Shown here piece by piece: positions 18,052-27,918 of a stretch of DNA of 64,000 nucleotides. The notes under the pieces were generated by a model that saw only the letters and a program-made list of their open reading frames with translations, was not told where the DNA came from and made no database searches. Location of the stretch: assembly GCF_006402735.1 (NCBI RefSeq), contig NZ_CP017174.1, positions 3,971,001 through 4,035,000 on the forward strand, written 5' to 3'. A program made the position numbers and the translations under genes. How positions within the stretch are numbered: position 1 is the first letter of the stretch; the number at the start of each line of letters is the position of its first letter. The stretch is from Myxococcus xanthus. GTDB lineage: Bacteria > Myxococcota > Myxococcia > Myxococcales > Myxococcaceae.

Positions 18052-18690
18052 ATGGGTGACTGGGGAAGGGCCGACTACCTGTCGCGGCACGGCATCAAGG
18101 ACGCGCGAGTCCTGGAGGCCATCGCTCGGCTGAACCGCGCGGAATTCGTGCCGGAGGACCTGCGCGAAGAGGCGAGCGCGGACGCGCCGCTGCCCATCGG
18201 TCATGGGCAGACCATCAGCCAGCCCTACATCGTGGCGCTGATGACGGAGGCGCTCCAGCTCCAGGGGGACGAGCGCGTCCTCGAAATCGGCACCGGCTCG
18301 GGCTACCAGACGGCGCTGCTGTCTCTGCTGTGCAGAGAAGTCTACTCCGTGGAAATCGTCCCCGAGCTGGCCCAATCGGCGCGCGAGGTGTTGGGGCGGC
18401 AGGGCTTCGAAAACGTCTCGTTCCGGGAAGGAGACGGCTCACTGGGCTGGCCGGACCAGGCGCCCTTCGACGCCATCCTCGCCGCCGCGGCGCCACCAGA
18501 CGTTCCGCTTCAGCTCCTTTCACAGCTCAAGCCGGGCGGACGCATGCTCATCCCGGTGGGCCCCCAGGGGGGCGCCCAGCAACTGCTGCGTATCCAACGC
18601 GCCCTCCGGCCCGGCGAGGTGCCCCAGGTGGAGTCCCTGCTGCTGGTTCGCTTTGTTCCCATGACGGGGCAGCCGCTCTCGCAGGGGTGA
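18052..18690 (+). CDS. pcm: Protein-L-isoaspartate O-methyltransferase
   Basis: SAM-dependent repair enzyme of 212 aa that methylates isoaspartyl residues in aged proteins. The SAM pocket ERVLEIGTGSGYQTALLSLLC (about residues 77-97) and the family motif PLPIGHGQTISQPYIVALM (residues 44-62) are both present, along with FDAILAAAAPPDVPLQLL. ATG 18052 is 27 bases after recG, so co-transcription is likely. The N-terminus (MGDWGRADYLSRHGIKDARVLEAIARLNRAEFVP) begins at the usual position. No surE or nlpD gene is adjacent. Confidence 0.94.
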   Translation: MGDWGRADYLSRHGIKDARVLEAIARLNRAEFVPEDLREEASADAPLPIGHGQTISQPYIVALMTEALQLQGDERVLEIGTGSGYQTALLSLLCREVYSVEIVPELAQSAREVLGRQGFENVSFREGDGSLGWPDQAPFDAILAAAAPPDVPLQLLSQLKPGGRMLIPVGPQGGAQQLLRIQRALRPGEVPQVESLLLVRFVPMTGQPLSQG

Positions 18691-18790
18691 CATCCTGGGC
18701 TCGGGTGGCTCCTGACCCAGCGAGGCGGGAGGCAGGCTCTCTGTCCGCTTGCTCGCCATGTCGGCGGCGGCCCGCTAACGTTCGCACATC

Positions 18791-19350
18791 ATGATTATCT
18801 GTCCGCTCTGCGACCACGTTCAGCCCGAAGGGACGGAGTGCGACGTCTGCGGCAAGCGGTTCCCCGCGGCCGTGGCGGAGACCGCGCCCATCGCGACGTT
18901 GCCGGAGCTGGAAGTGACACCGCATGCCGGAGGCCGCGCGCCGGTGGACGCGGCCGTGTTGCCCGACCTGGACGTGACGCGGCTCCGTTCAGGGCCAGAT
19001 CTGCCGGCGCAGGTGGTTCCCGACCTGCAGCTGACACGCGCCAGGGACATGGGGGCCGTTCCGGTGACGCCCATGTCAGAGCTGGACACCGGACGTGCCC
19101 CGGACGACGGCGTACGCACCGCCGCGCCGACGGGCGCCGTCGTCTGCCGTTACTGCCGCAACACCCAGGCGGCGGGGCTGCTCTGCGACAACTGCGGCAT
19201 GCGGTTGCCTCGGGTGAAGCCCACGGTGGCGGCGGCGCCTGGAAAACCTGCTGGCGACGACGATGGCTGGCTCTCTTGCGCGTCGTGTCATACTCGCGTG
19301 CGGCCCGGAAGGAGCTGCCCGGAGTGCGGCACGAGGGCACAGGAGGAGGC

Positions 19351-19354
<4 letters not shown>
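18791..19354 (+). CDS. Multi-zinc-ribbon protein coupled to threonine synthase
   Basis: Cytoplasmic protein of 187 aa with three short zinc ribbons: [18 protein letters not shown] (residues 4-21), [18 protein letters not shown] (about 118-135) and [18 protein letters not shown] (about 164-181). The intervening segment is a Thr/Asp/Val-rich linker with repeated PDL-LTR blocks ([23 protein letters not shown]). The function is unknown; such proteins could bind nucleic acid or act as scaffolds. Its TGA overlaps the ATG of thrC (ATGA), which implies translational coupling. Codon use matches the chromosome around it. Confidence 0.75.
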
Positions 19355-20691
<1,337 letters not shown>

Positions 20692-20724
20692 ATCACGGGC
20701 CCGGTCCGCCCGGCGAGGGGCGCG

Positions 20725-21846
20725 TCAGTCCGGCTGGAGGGGGACGCGCTTCTCGATGGTGAGACCGAAGCCCGCGAGCCCGCGGTAGGTGATGTCCGAG
20801 TTGGTCATCACCTGGAGCGTGCGGACGCCCAGGTCATTGAGAATCTGGCAGCCCATGCCCAGGTCGCGCGACTCCTGCGGGCCCCGCGTGGGGCCGCTGC
20901 TGCCGTCGGTGTTGCGCTTGTGGTGGATGCCGAAGTCGTCTCCGTGCATGCCCGGCAGGTACACCAGCACGCCGGAGCCCTCGCGGGCGATGCGCGCCAG
21001 CGCCTGATCCAGCAGCACGTTGCAGTTGCACGACGGGGAGCCGAACACGTCACCCAGGGCACAGGCGGCGTGCAGGCGCACCAGGGTGCTGGGCCGCGAC
21101 GCCGGGTCGCCCTTCACCAGGACCAGGGACTTCACGCCGTCGGGCAGCCACGAATAGGTGAGGGCGGTGAACTCACCGTAGCGGGTGGTGACGGTGTGCT
21201 GGCCGGGCTCACGGCGCACCAGCCGGTCCTTGCGGCGGCGGTACTCGATGAGGTCCGCGATGGTGATGAGCGACAGCTTGTGCTCGCGGGCGAAGACCTT
21301 GAGGTCCGGCATCCGCATCATGGTGCCGTCGTCCTTCACCAGCTCGCAGAGGATGCCGGAGGCGGACAGGCCGGCGAGGCGGGACAGGTCCACGGTGGCC
21401 TCGGTGTGGCCGGCCCGTCGGAGGACGCCGCCCTCGCGGTAGCGGAGCGGGAAGATGTGCCCGGGGCGCAGGAAGTCGTCGGCCTTGCTGGAGGGGTCCA
21501 CCAGGGCGCGGATGGTCTTCGCGCGGTCCGCCGCGGACACGCCCGTGTGGGTGCCGTGGCGGTAGTCCACGGAGACGGTGAAGGCGGTGCGATGGGATTC
21601 GGTGTTGTCCGACACCATCTGCGGGAGGTGGAGCTCGTCCAGCCGCTCCGCCAGCATGGGCATGCAGACGATGCCGCTGGTGTGGCGCACCATGAAGGCC
21701 AGGTGCTCGGGCGTCACCTTCTCCGCAGCCATGATGAGGTCGCCCTCGTTCTCACGGTCCTCGTCGTCGGCGACGATGACGAACTTGCCCTCCTGGATGT
21801 CACGGATGGCGTCGTCGATGGAGGAGATCTCGCTGTCGTGACTCAT
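20725..21846 (-). CDS. ribBA: RibBA: DHBP synthase with a divergent GTP cyclohydrolase II half
   Basis: Riboflavin-pathway fusion protein of 373 aa. The N-terminal RibB domain looks complete: IVADDEDRENEGDLIMAAEKVT (acidic metal loop), RHTSGIVCMP, and HIFPLRYREGGVLRRAGHTEATVDLSRLAG. It should make 3,4-dihydroxy-2-butanone 4-phosphate. The C-terminal RibA half keeps the zinc cysteines (Cys262, Cys273, Cys275), but the Glu before the first cysteine is Ala261, the GTP-binding Gln after CDC is Leu, and the usual EGRGIGL segment reads PGMHGDDFGIHH (residues 298-309). Cyclohydrolase activity is therefore doubtful. ATG 21846 (MSHDSE) precedes the RibB domain; no FMN riboswitch was recognised upstream. 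Confidence 0.88.
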   Translation of the reverse strand: MSHDSEISSIDDAIRDIQEGKFVIVADDEDRENEGDLIMAAEKVTPEHLAFMVRHTSGIVCMPMLAERLDELHLPQMVSDNTESHRTAFTVSVDYRHGTHTGVSAADRAKTIRALVDPSSKADDFLRPGHIFPLRYREGGVLRRAGHTEATVDLSRLAGLSASGILCELVKDDGTMMRMPDLKVFAREHKLSLITIADLIEYRRRKDRLVRREPGQHTVTTRYGEFTALTYSWLPDGVKSLVLVKGDPASRPSTLVRLHAACALGDVFGSPSCNCNVLLDQALARIAREGSGVLVYLPGMHGDDFGIHHKRNTDGSSGPTRGPQESRDLGMGCQILNDLGVRTLQVMTNSDITYRGLAGFGLTIEKRVPLQPD

Positions 21847-22053
21847 GGAGGTTTCGGTCCGGGCGGAGGGCTGCATGAGTCGCGCATGTAGCGTGGGCGA
21901 GGGTGGCTCGCAAGCCAACCGGTAGCCGGGCGCATGTGGGGATGATGGCGGGGATGAGGTGGGCAGGGGGCCGTTGGAGGGCCTACGGCCGGCCGGTGGG
22001 TAGGCGCCGACTCGACGCGACGGGCGCAGTGATGTAGGGTGTTTGGCGCCGTG

Positions 22054-22392
22054 ATGACTTCCAATACCCAGGAACTCCGGGCTCGGCTCGACCAGCTCCA
22101 GGCCAATCTTTCCACCCGCGAGAGCACGACGCGCTTCGCCCATGCGGGCGTGTCCACCGTCATCGCCACCCTGGTGGGTGGGGCGTCGGGCAAGCTCTTC
22201 TACGATTCTCTTCGCACGCCCCTGCTGGCGTGGGCGGCGGCCCTGGTGTCCGTGTCGCTGCTCGTCTACGCCTTCATCAGCTACCGCGCGGGCCGGAAGG
22301 TCCTGGTGGATGAGCTGAAGCAATACGAGTCGATGCTGGCCCTGCGCAGCGAGCTGCGGCTGGACGACCCCTCGGCGCTGCTTCCCCGGTGA
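22054..22392 (+). CDS. Small membrane protein, hypothetical
   Basis: Protein of 112 aa with two predicted transmembrane helices (about residues 36-50 and 58-78, the latter PLLAWAAALVSVSLLVYAFI). They are flanked by an N-terminal helical segment, which may be a coiled coil (LRARLDQLQANLSTREST), and a charged C-terminus. No family is recognised. Start ATG 22054 (MTSNTQEL) is preferred over ATG 22039. Its stop overlaps the GTG of tmk, so the two are likely translated together; the membrane protein may simply be carried along. Confidence 0.65.
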   Translation: MTSNTQELRARLDQLQANLSTRESTTRFAHAGVSTVIATLVGGASGKLFYDSLRTPLLAWAAALVSVSLLVYAFISYRAGRKVLVDELKQYESMLALRSELRLDDPSALLPR

Positions 22393-23054
22393 GCGCCGCA
22401 CGGAAGAAGGCCGCGGCGCACCGTCCAGGGCGCTTCATCGTCCTGGAGGGACTGGATGGGGCTGGCACCACGACGCAGGTGGAGCGACTCGCCGCGGCCC
22501 TGCGCGCGGAGGGGCACTCGGTGCTGACCACACGGGAGCCGTCTGACGGCCCCGTGGGGACGATGATTCGCCAGGCGCTCACGGGCCGGTTGGGACTGCC
22601 CGGTGGGGCGGGCCCGCTGGCGCCGGAGACGCTGGCGTTGCTGTTCGCCGCGGACCGGACGGACCACCTCACGGCCCGGGTGCTCCCGGCGCTGGCGGCG
22701 GGCCAGATTGTCCTGTGTGACCGCTACGTCCTGTCGTCCCTGGCCTACCAGGGCGCGTCGCTGCCCATGGAATGGGTGGAGGCGGTGAATGCGTGCGCGG
22801 TGTCGCCGGACCTGACGCTGTTCGTCGGCGTGGCGCCGGAGGTGGCGGCGCGGCGCCGCAAGGCACGCGGCGGGGCGGCGGAGCTGTTCGAGGCGGACGA
22901 GGCACAGCGGCGGATTGCGAAGCAGTACGTGGCCGCCATCCGCCGCAGGGAGAAGCACGAGCGCATCGTCCACATCGACGGCGAGCAGGGCATCGAGGCC
23001 GTGACGGCCGCGTCGTTGGTGGAGATTCGCAAGCTGCTGGCCCGCAAGCGCTGA
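22389..23054 (+). CDS. tmk: Thymidylate kinase
   Basis: Phosphorylates dTMP to dTDP, 221 aa. The P-loop EGLDGAGTTTQ is at about residues 20-30, the DR(Y/F) motif CDRYVLSSLAYQG at about 109-121, and the REPSDG loop at about 49-54. The lid region QEGRAR is shortened, as in type II enzymes, where Arg residues in RRRKARGG probably serve. Start GTG 22389 overlaps the upstream stop. A short hairpin (23063-23080) follows the stop, then the copper island begins on the opposite strand. Confidence 0.93.
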   Translation: MSAARKKAAAHRPGRFIVLEGLDGAGTTTQVERLAAALRAEGHSVLTTREPSDGPVGTMIRQALTGRLGLPGGAGPLAPETLALLFAADRTDHLTARVLPALAAGQIVLCDRYVLSSLAYQGASLPMEWVEAVNACAVSPDLTLFVGVAPEVAARRRKARGGAAELFEADEAQRRIAKQYVAAIRRREKHERIVHIDGEQGIEAVTAASLVEIRKLLARKR

Positions 23055-23062
23055 ACTGTCTG

Positions 23063-23080
23063 GGGCGGTATTCCCCGCCC
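23063..23080 (+). terminator. Possible terminator hairpin after tmk
   Basis: Six-base-pair perfect stem GGGCGG-TATTCC-CCGCCC, nine bases past the tmk stop. There is no T-tract, so it is only a weak candidate terminator. Confidence 0.3.
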
Positions 23081-23207
23081 GGCGGTTGCGGGAGGACCAC
23101 GTGGCGGACCCAAGCCTTGCCTCGCGGACAAATCCACCTCCTGCTGCTTCTTGGCGCTCGTCTCCAGCACGAGCGCCTCCCGGGTCGAGAATCCGGCGGG
23201 GCGGCGG

Positions 23208-25673
23208 TCAGAGGTCCAGCCGCCTCAGCCGCAGGGCATTGGCGATGACGGAGACGGACGAGATGCTCATCGCCGCGCTGGCAATCATGGGGCTCAGCAG
23301 CAGTCCGAAGAACGGGTAGAGGACCCCCGCCGCGATGGGGACGCCGAGCACGTTGTAGATGAACGCGAAGAAGAGGTTCTGGCGGATGTTGTGCACGGTG
23401 CCCCGGCTCAGGTGCCGGGCGCGGACGATGGCACGGAGGTCACCCTTCACCAGCGTGACGGCGGCGCTCTCCATGGCGATGTCAGTGCCCGTGCCCATGG
23501 CGATGCCCACGTTGGCCTGGGCGAGCGCGGGCGCGTCGTTCACCCCGTCTCCGGCCATGGCCACCACGTGCCCTTCGGCCTGGAGGCGCTTCACCATCTC
23601 GTTCTTCTCCTCGGGGCGCACCTCAGCGTGGACTTCGTCGATGCCCAGGCGACGGGCCACCGCCTCCGCCGTCGTCCGGCTGTCACCCGTGAGCATCACG
23701 AGGCGCAGCCCATCGGCCCGGAGCTGTTGAACGGCCTCGGGGGTGCTGGCCTTCACCGGGTCGGCCACGCCGAGCAGCCCGGCCGGCTTGCCGTCCACGG
23801 CGACGAACATCACCGTCTGCCCTTCTCGCCTCAGGGCCTCCGCCCTCTCCAGGAACGCCCCTGCCTCGATGCCGAGTCCCTCGAGCAGCCGGGCATTCCC
23901 GAGCGCCACCTGCGCACCATCCACACGCCCCGTCACGCCCTGGCCCGTCACGGACTTGAAGCCGTGCGTCTCAGTGAGGACGGCACCTCGTGCCTCTGCG
24001 CCCTTCACGATTGCGGACGCGAGCGGGTGCTCGCTCCCGCGCTCGATACTGCCGGCCAGGTGAAGCAGCCGCGCCTCGTCGAAACCGGGGGCGGCCACCA
24101 CCGTGGTGAGGCTTGGCCTGCCCTCGGTGAGGGTGCCTGTCTTGTCGACGACGAGGGTGTCCACCTTCGCCAGTTCCTCGAGCGCCGCCGCGTCCCGGAT
24201 GAGGACGCCGGCCTGCGCGCCACGCCCCATGCCCACCACGATGGAGATGGGCGTGGCCAGGCCCAGGGCACACGGGCACGCGATGATGAGGACGGCCACG
24301 GCGTTGACCAGCGCGTAGGCGAGCCGGGGCTCTGGTCCCCACATGCTCCAGATGAACGCCGTCAGGACGGCGATGACCACCACCGCGGGCACGAACCACC
24401 CGGAGACGGTGTCGGCCAGACGCTGGATGGGGGCCCGGCTGCGCTGGGCCTCGGCCACCCGCTGTACGATTTGAGCGAGGAGCGTGTCGCGGCCGACGCG
24501 CTCGGCCCGCATCACGAAGCCGCCGGTGCCGTTGACCGTCCCTCCTGTCACCCGGCTGCCAGGTGTCTTCTCGGAGGGAATCGGCTCACCCGTCACCATG
24601 GACTCGTCCACGGCGCTCTCGCCCTCCAGGACCAAGCCATCCACGGGCACCTTCTCGCCCGGTCGGACGCGGAGGCGGTCACTCACGTGGACCCCGTCCA
24701 GCGCCACGTCCTCTTCGCGCCCGTCCTCGCGCAGCAGCCGCGCCGTCTTCGGAGCCAGCCCGAGCAGCGCCTTCAAGGCTCCCGAGGTGGCATGGCGGGC
24801 CCGGAGCTCCAGCACCTGCCCCAGCAGCACCAGCGTGGTGATGACCGCCGCGGCCTCGAAGTACAAGGGCACGTGGCCACCGTGGCCGGTGAAGGCGTGG
24901 GGCAGGAGGCCGGGGAAGAAGGTGGCGAAGACGCTGAAGCCGTAGGCGGCGCCCGTCCCAAGGGCAATCAGCGTGAACATGTTGAGGTGCCGGTTGCGCA
25001 CCGACGCCCAGCCCCGCTGGAAGAAGGGCCAGCCCCCCCACAACACCACGGGCGTCGCCAGGGCGAACTGCACCCAGGCCATGAGCGGCCCTGGGATGAG
25101 GCGCTGGATGGGCTGGCCCGGAATCATCTCGGACATGCCCAGTACGAACACAGGGAGCGAGAGGACGACGCTCACCCAGAAGCGCCGCCGCATGTCGAGG
25201 TACTCCGGGTCGGGCGCGTCCTCGAGGGTGATGGTCCGTGGCTCCAGGGCCATGCCGCAGATGGGGCACGCCCCCGGCTCGGGGCGCACGATTTGCGGGT
25301 GCATCGGGCAGACGTACTCGGTGCGCGTCTGGAGGACCGGCTGCTCGGGCTCGAGGGCCATTCCGCACTTGGGGCAGGTGCCGGGATGATCCTGCCGAAC
25401 CTCCGGGTCCATCGGGCAGATGTACATGGTGCCCGCGGGGGCAGGCTCCGGTGTCTGGGGCTCAGGCGCGAGGTACTTTCGCGGCTCCGCCGTGAACTTC
25501 TCGCGGCACTTCGGGTTGCAGAAGAAGTACGTGTGCCCCTCGTGCACGTGGCTGCCGCCCTTCGGTGCCTGGGGATCCACGAACATGCCGCAGACGGGGT
25601 CCTTCGCCTTGCCCTCTGGCAAGTGTGGAGGGTGGTGCCCGGTGTGAGCTTCTGGGGGGAGATGAGTCGTCAT
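23208..25673 (-). CDS. copA: Copper P1B-type ATPase with N-terminal metal-ribbon array
   Basis: Copper(I)-exporting ATPase of 821 aa. Instead of an HMA domain, the N-terminus has a His-rich start ([19 protein letters not shown]), a YHS-type ribbon (DPVCGMFV...FFCNPKC, residues 25-65) and two CPMxPxV-type heavy-metal-binding modules (about 84-110 and 119-147, each ending KCGMALEP or ICGMALEP). The membrane CPC motif is Cys466-Pro-Cys468, the phosphorylated Asp is D510 in DKTGTLTEG, and [17 protein letters not shown] and the final hydrophobic helices are intact. It is transcribed leftwards from a region with an ECF-type near match, a sigma-54 promoter and a palindrome. Confidence 0.93.
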   Translation of the reverse strand: MTTHLPPEAHTGHHPPHLPEGKAKDPVCGMFVDPQAPKGGSHVHEGHTYFFCNPKCREKFTAEPRKYLAPEPQTPEPAPAGTMYICPMDPEVRQDHPGTCPKCGMALEPEQPVLQTRTEYVCPMHPQIVRPEPGACPICGMALEPRTITLEDAPDPEYLDMRRRFWVSVVLSLPVFVLGMSEMIPGQPIQRLIPGPLMAWVQFALATPVVLWGGWPFFQRGWASVRNRHLNMFTLIALGTGAAYGFSVFATFFPGLLPHAFTGHGGHVPLYFEAAAVITTLVLLGQVLELRARHATSGALKALLGLAPKTARLLREDGREEDVALDGVHVSDRLRVRPGEKVPVDGLVLEGESAVDESMVTGEPIPSEKTPGSRVTGGTVNGTGGFVMRAERVGRDTLLAQIVQRVAEAQRSRAPIQRLADTVSGWFVPAVVVIAVLTAFIWSMWGPEPRLAYALVNAVAVLIIACPCALGLATPISIVVGMGRGAQAGVLIRDAAALEELAKVDTLVVDKTGTLTEGRPSLTTVVAAPGFDEARLLHLAGSIERGSEHPLASAIVKGAEARGAVLTETHGFKSVTGQGVTGRVDGAQVALGNARLLEGLGIEAGAFLERAEALRREGQTVMFVAVDGKPAGLLGVADPVKASTPEAVQQLRADGLRLVMLTGDSRTTAEAVARRLGIDEVHAEVRPEEKNEMVKRLQAEGHVVAMAGDGVNDAPALAQANVGIAMGTGTDIAMESAAVTLVKGDLRAIVRARHLSRGTVHNIRQNLFFAFIYNVLGVPIAAGVLYPFFGLLLSPMIASAAMSISSVSVIANALRLRRLDL

Positions 25674-25698
25674 CGTCGCGCTTCCTTTTGCCGGGGAT

Positions 25699-25724
25699 CA
25701 CGAAGCACCCCGTTCCTTCTTACA
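25699..25724 (-). promoter_or_regulatory. ECF-type promoter near match upstream of copA
   Basis: The minus strand reads TGTAAG and, exactly 17 bases after TGTAA, CGTG. It differs from the four perfect TGTAA-N17-CGTC elements in one base and lies 26 bases before the copA ATG. Confidence 0.45.
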
Positions 25725-25821
25725 GTTCCGAGCGAAGCGGCCTGTTGCCCCAAGCGGGCTCATGGCTGCCTGCCAGGAATGCTCTCAGGGCGAACCCGCG
25801 CGGCTTGTCAGCTCGGGTAAC

Positions 25822-25838
25822 AAGCAACCCCGAGGCCA
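25822..25838 (-). promoter_or_regulatory. Sigma-54 -24/-12 promoter for copA
   Basis: The minus strand reads TGGCCTCGGGGTTGCTT. Both the -24 GG and the -12 GC are separated by the required ten bases, and TTGCT matches the -12 consensus. The palindrome lies about 50 bases upstream. Confidence 0.6.
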
Positions 25839-25889
25839 GCTGTGACAACGGGCAACCTCCGAGATTGACTCGGGCGTGCCTCCCTCTGG

Positions 25890-25908
25890 CGTAACCCGCG
25901 CTGTTACA
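25890..25908. promoter_or_regulatory. 19-bp palindrome, copy e
   Basis: CGTAACCCGCGCTGTTACA has GTAAC...GTTAC arms with a 5-base spacer between 7-base half-sites. It is one of five related palindromes in the copper island and a candidate operator for the response regulator. Confidence 0.55.
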
Positions 25909-26027
25909 CCCGGATGAGGTGCGTCACACCCAGTTGGTGCGGTGACGGAGACGGGCTCGTGGCGGCCATCCGCGCGGCGGTGGAGGCGGTGGCTCGCCGC
26001 CTCCAGTCGTGAGTGCGCCAATGCCCG

Positions 26028-26621
26028 CTACGGTTGACTGCCGTACCAGGACTTGCGCCACTCAATCAGCTGACCGATCTCCTTCGTCTGTGCGTCGATG
26101 ATTCCGCGGGCAAGTGCGCGAATATCCGCGTTGCTGGTCCGCCGAAGCGCGACGCTCGCCATCAGAATGGCACCTGAGTGGTGCGGCATCATCGAATCGA
26201 TGAACGCCTTGTCGACGTCCGGTTGTCGCGCGAGCTCGGCGGTCATCAGCATGCCGCTGTTTTGCATCTCGGACTCGCTCATCATCGTCGGCACATCCGA
26301 GGAGCCGAAGTGGGCCTGCTTGAGGGCCTTCAGTTCCTCGATTTCTTGACGTTGGTCCTGAATCATTTTCGTGGCCAGCGCCCGGAGCTCCTGACGCGTG
26401 CCGCGTTGCTCCTCGACCATGGCCATCTCGGTGGCCATTTGGTGGTGCGCGGCCATCATGTCGATAAACCGCTCGTCGGAATAGTTGCCGTCCACGACGA
26501 GCCGATCGGGGGCAACGTCACTGTCCATGGACATGCCCTCGTGCGACTCGTCATCTCCACACCCCGCTACCGCTGCGAGGAAGACGACCGCCAGGGCGCT
26601 GCATAGCATTGAGGATTTCAT
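26028..26621 (-). CDS. DUF305-family lipoprotein, His/Met-rich
   Basis: Exported protein of 197 aa. MKSSMLCSALAVVFLAAVAGCGDD is a lipoprotein signal with lipobox VAGC (Cys about residue 20). The mature part has DUF305 features: DERFIDMMAAHHQMATEMAMVEEQ and KAFIDSMMPHHSGAILMA, two His/Met helices typical of this ferritin-like family, which occurs next to copper genes in many bacteria. A role in periplasmic copper binding is an inference. ATG 26621 was chosen because it starts the signal; the frame is open to 26723. It follows the beta-propeller gene, with a palindrome at 26725-26743 in between. Confidence 0.85.
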   Translation of the reverse strand: MKSSMLCSALAVVFLAAVAGCGDDESHEGMSMDSDVAPDRLVVDGNYSDERFIDMMAAHHQMATEMAMVEEQRGTRQELRALATKMIQDQRQEIEELKALKQAHFGSSDVPTMMSESEMQNSGMLMTAELARQPDVDKAFIDSMMPHHSGAILMASVALRRTSNADIRALARGIIDAQTKEIGQLIEWRKSWYGSQP

Positions 26622-26724
26622 ACGTTCACAGCCTCCAGGTCGGACGCCTGGCATCCGCGGTGTGCCGAATTGCCAGGGGCGTCCGCCGCGCCGGATGCTG
26701 TGCATGGAGGTGGCCCGTGGCACC

Positions 26725-26743
26725 TGTGAGCGGCGGGGTTACA
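26725..26743. promoter_or_regulatory. 19-bp palindrome, copy d
   Basis: The minus strand reads TGTAACCCCGCCGCTCACA. An overlapping third half-site (CCTCACA, forward, ending at 26757) is phased 12 bases further on. It lies about 105 bases upstream of the DUF305 gene. No convincing sigma-54 element lies at the usual distance. Confidence 0.45.
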
Positions 26744-26794
26744 GGCCACCTCACAGGGGCGCGCCGCGGCAATCACCCCGCACCTCGAGACGGG

Positions 26795-27832
26795 TCAGTT
26801 CTCGCGGAAGACAAGTCCGTTGGGCTGGGTGCCCACGGTGAGCGTCTTCCGAACGGTACGCGAGGCTACGTCGACGATGCTGAGCGTCCCCGCGGTCTGG
26901 TTGGTGATGAATGAGGTGGCGCCATCGGCGGAGAACGCGATTCCATGGGCTCCGGCGCCAGTGGCCAGTTCCCCCTGACGTGTCGTCGTACCTGCGGCGA
27001 AGAAGATGACCTTGCCGTTGTCGGTGTCCGTCACCCAGAGGTCCCCATTGGGGGCCGTGGCGGCCATGGCCGGCGTGAAGCCCAGCGGATAGGTGCGCGC
27101 CACATCGAGGGTGTTGGCATCAATGCTGGTGAGGCTCTTGCCGTCCTCGTTGTCCACGTACATGAGGCCGTCGTTTCCCGGCCAGGCGCCGACCGGGTTG
27201 GCCCCGACGGTCACCGTCTTCACCACCGCCTTGGTGGCCGCGTTAATGACGGAGACGTTGTTGGAGTCGCCATTGGCGACGAAGGCGTAGCGCCCGTCCT
27301 GGGAGAACGTCACCTCCGCGGGCATGTCGCCCACGTTGATCGTTTGCTTGGGCTCGAGCGTCTGGCTGTCGAGCACGACCACCGCGCCCGGCTCCGCCAT
27401 CAGGGCCGTCCACACCTCGGTGCCGTCCGGCGAGAAGGCGCCGTTGTGGGTCATCGCGTCGAACTGCCGCGTGGCCCGTGTCTTACCCGTCTTCGCGTCC
27501 AGCAGGAGGAGCTTGCCACGCATGGTGTGACCGCCGTGCCCGCCGCCGTGCCCGCCGCTCAGGTCCATGCCGGGGACCGCCACCACGAGCAAGCTCCGGT
27601 CCGGGCTGAGGCTGATGTGGTGGGGATAGGTCATGTCCTTCAATCGAAGGGTGCTGGTGACCTCCTGCCGCTCCACGTCAATGACGCTGAGGGAGTTGCT
27701 GCCACCATTCACGACGAACACGGCGTCCTTTTCGAGGACGGGGAACGAGTTCGAGTCCTTGTCGGCGCAGCCACTCATCGCCAGCGCAGTCAGGAAGGGC
27801 ATCATCCACAGTGTCGGCTTCATGCGTTCCAT
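26795..27832 (-). CDS. YVTN-type beta-propeller lipoprotein
   Basis: Secreted seven-bladed beta-propeller-type protein of 345 aa. The N-terminus MERMKPTLWMMPFLTALAMSGCADKD is a lipoprotein signal (lipobox MSGC). Repeated blades follow the pattern DGRYAFVANGDSNNVSVINAATKAVVKTVTVG, PDGTEVWTALMAEPGAVVVLDSQTLE and ADGATSFITNQTAGTLSIVDVASRTVRKTLTVG. A short His/Gly segment (SGGHGGGHGGHTM, about residues 95-107) could bind metal. Function unknown; its place in the copper island suggests a periplasmic metal-related or redox-sensing role. ATG 27832 has GAGAGGA eight bases upstream. It follows the response-regulator gene by 86 bases. Confidence 0.8.
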   Translation of the reverse strand: MERMKPTLWMMPFLTALAMSGCADKDSNSFPVLEKDAVFVVNGGSNSLSVIDVERQEVTSTLRLKDMTYPHHISLSPDRSLLVVAVPGMDLSGGHGGGHGGHTMRGKLLLLDAKTGKTRATRQFDAMTHNGAFSPDGTEVWTALMAEPGAVVVLDSQTLEPKQTINVGDMPAEVTFSQDGRYAFVANGDSNNVSVINAATKAVVKTVTVGANPVGAWPGNDGLMYVDNEDGKSLTSIDANTLDVARTYPLGFTPAMAATAPNGDLWVTDTDNGKVIFFAAGTTTRQGELATGAGAHGIAFSADGATSFITNQTAGTLSIVDVASRTVRKTLTVGTQPNGLVFREN

Positions 27833-27918
27833 ATCGACGGTCCTCTCGGCGGAATCATGTCGACGGCATCTACACAGGCTGTGTTCGGTTGTGAATGCAG
27901 CTTGATTGCATGTATTGC

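Larger units (their letters stand above)
25674..26027 (-). promoter_or_regulatory. Regulatory region of the first copA gene
   Basis: This 354-base stretch has no gene. Minus-strand signals, in order of transcription towards copA, are: a 19-bp palindrome at 25890-25908, a sigma-54 -24/-12 element at 25822-25838, and an ECF-type near match at 25699-25724 (TGTAA-N17-CGTG). The order palindrome, promoter, gene fits an NtrC-type enhancer architecture. Two other direct half-site-like strings (GTCACAC, TGTGACA) are also present but unassigned. Confidence 0.6.

Noticed and set aside
14893-18375. A 1160-codon minus-strand frame opposite recG
   Set aside because: Composition (very high His, Arg, Gln) is that of a codon-bias shadow; recG motifs on the other strand are complete.
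21847-22053. FMN riboswitch before ribBA
   Set aside because: I looked for the conserved RFN blocks on the minus strand and did not find them.
23151-25820. An 889-codon plus-strand frame opposite the first copA
   Set aside because: Shadow of the ATPase gene: no domains, His/Arg-rich, while the opposite strand has all P1B motifs.
26701-26716. Sigma-54 promoter before the DUF305 gene
   Set aside because: The minus strand has a GG-N10-GC string (GGGCCACCTCCATGCA), but it is only about 10 bases from the palindrome and matches the -24 box poorly.
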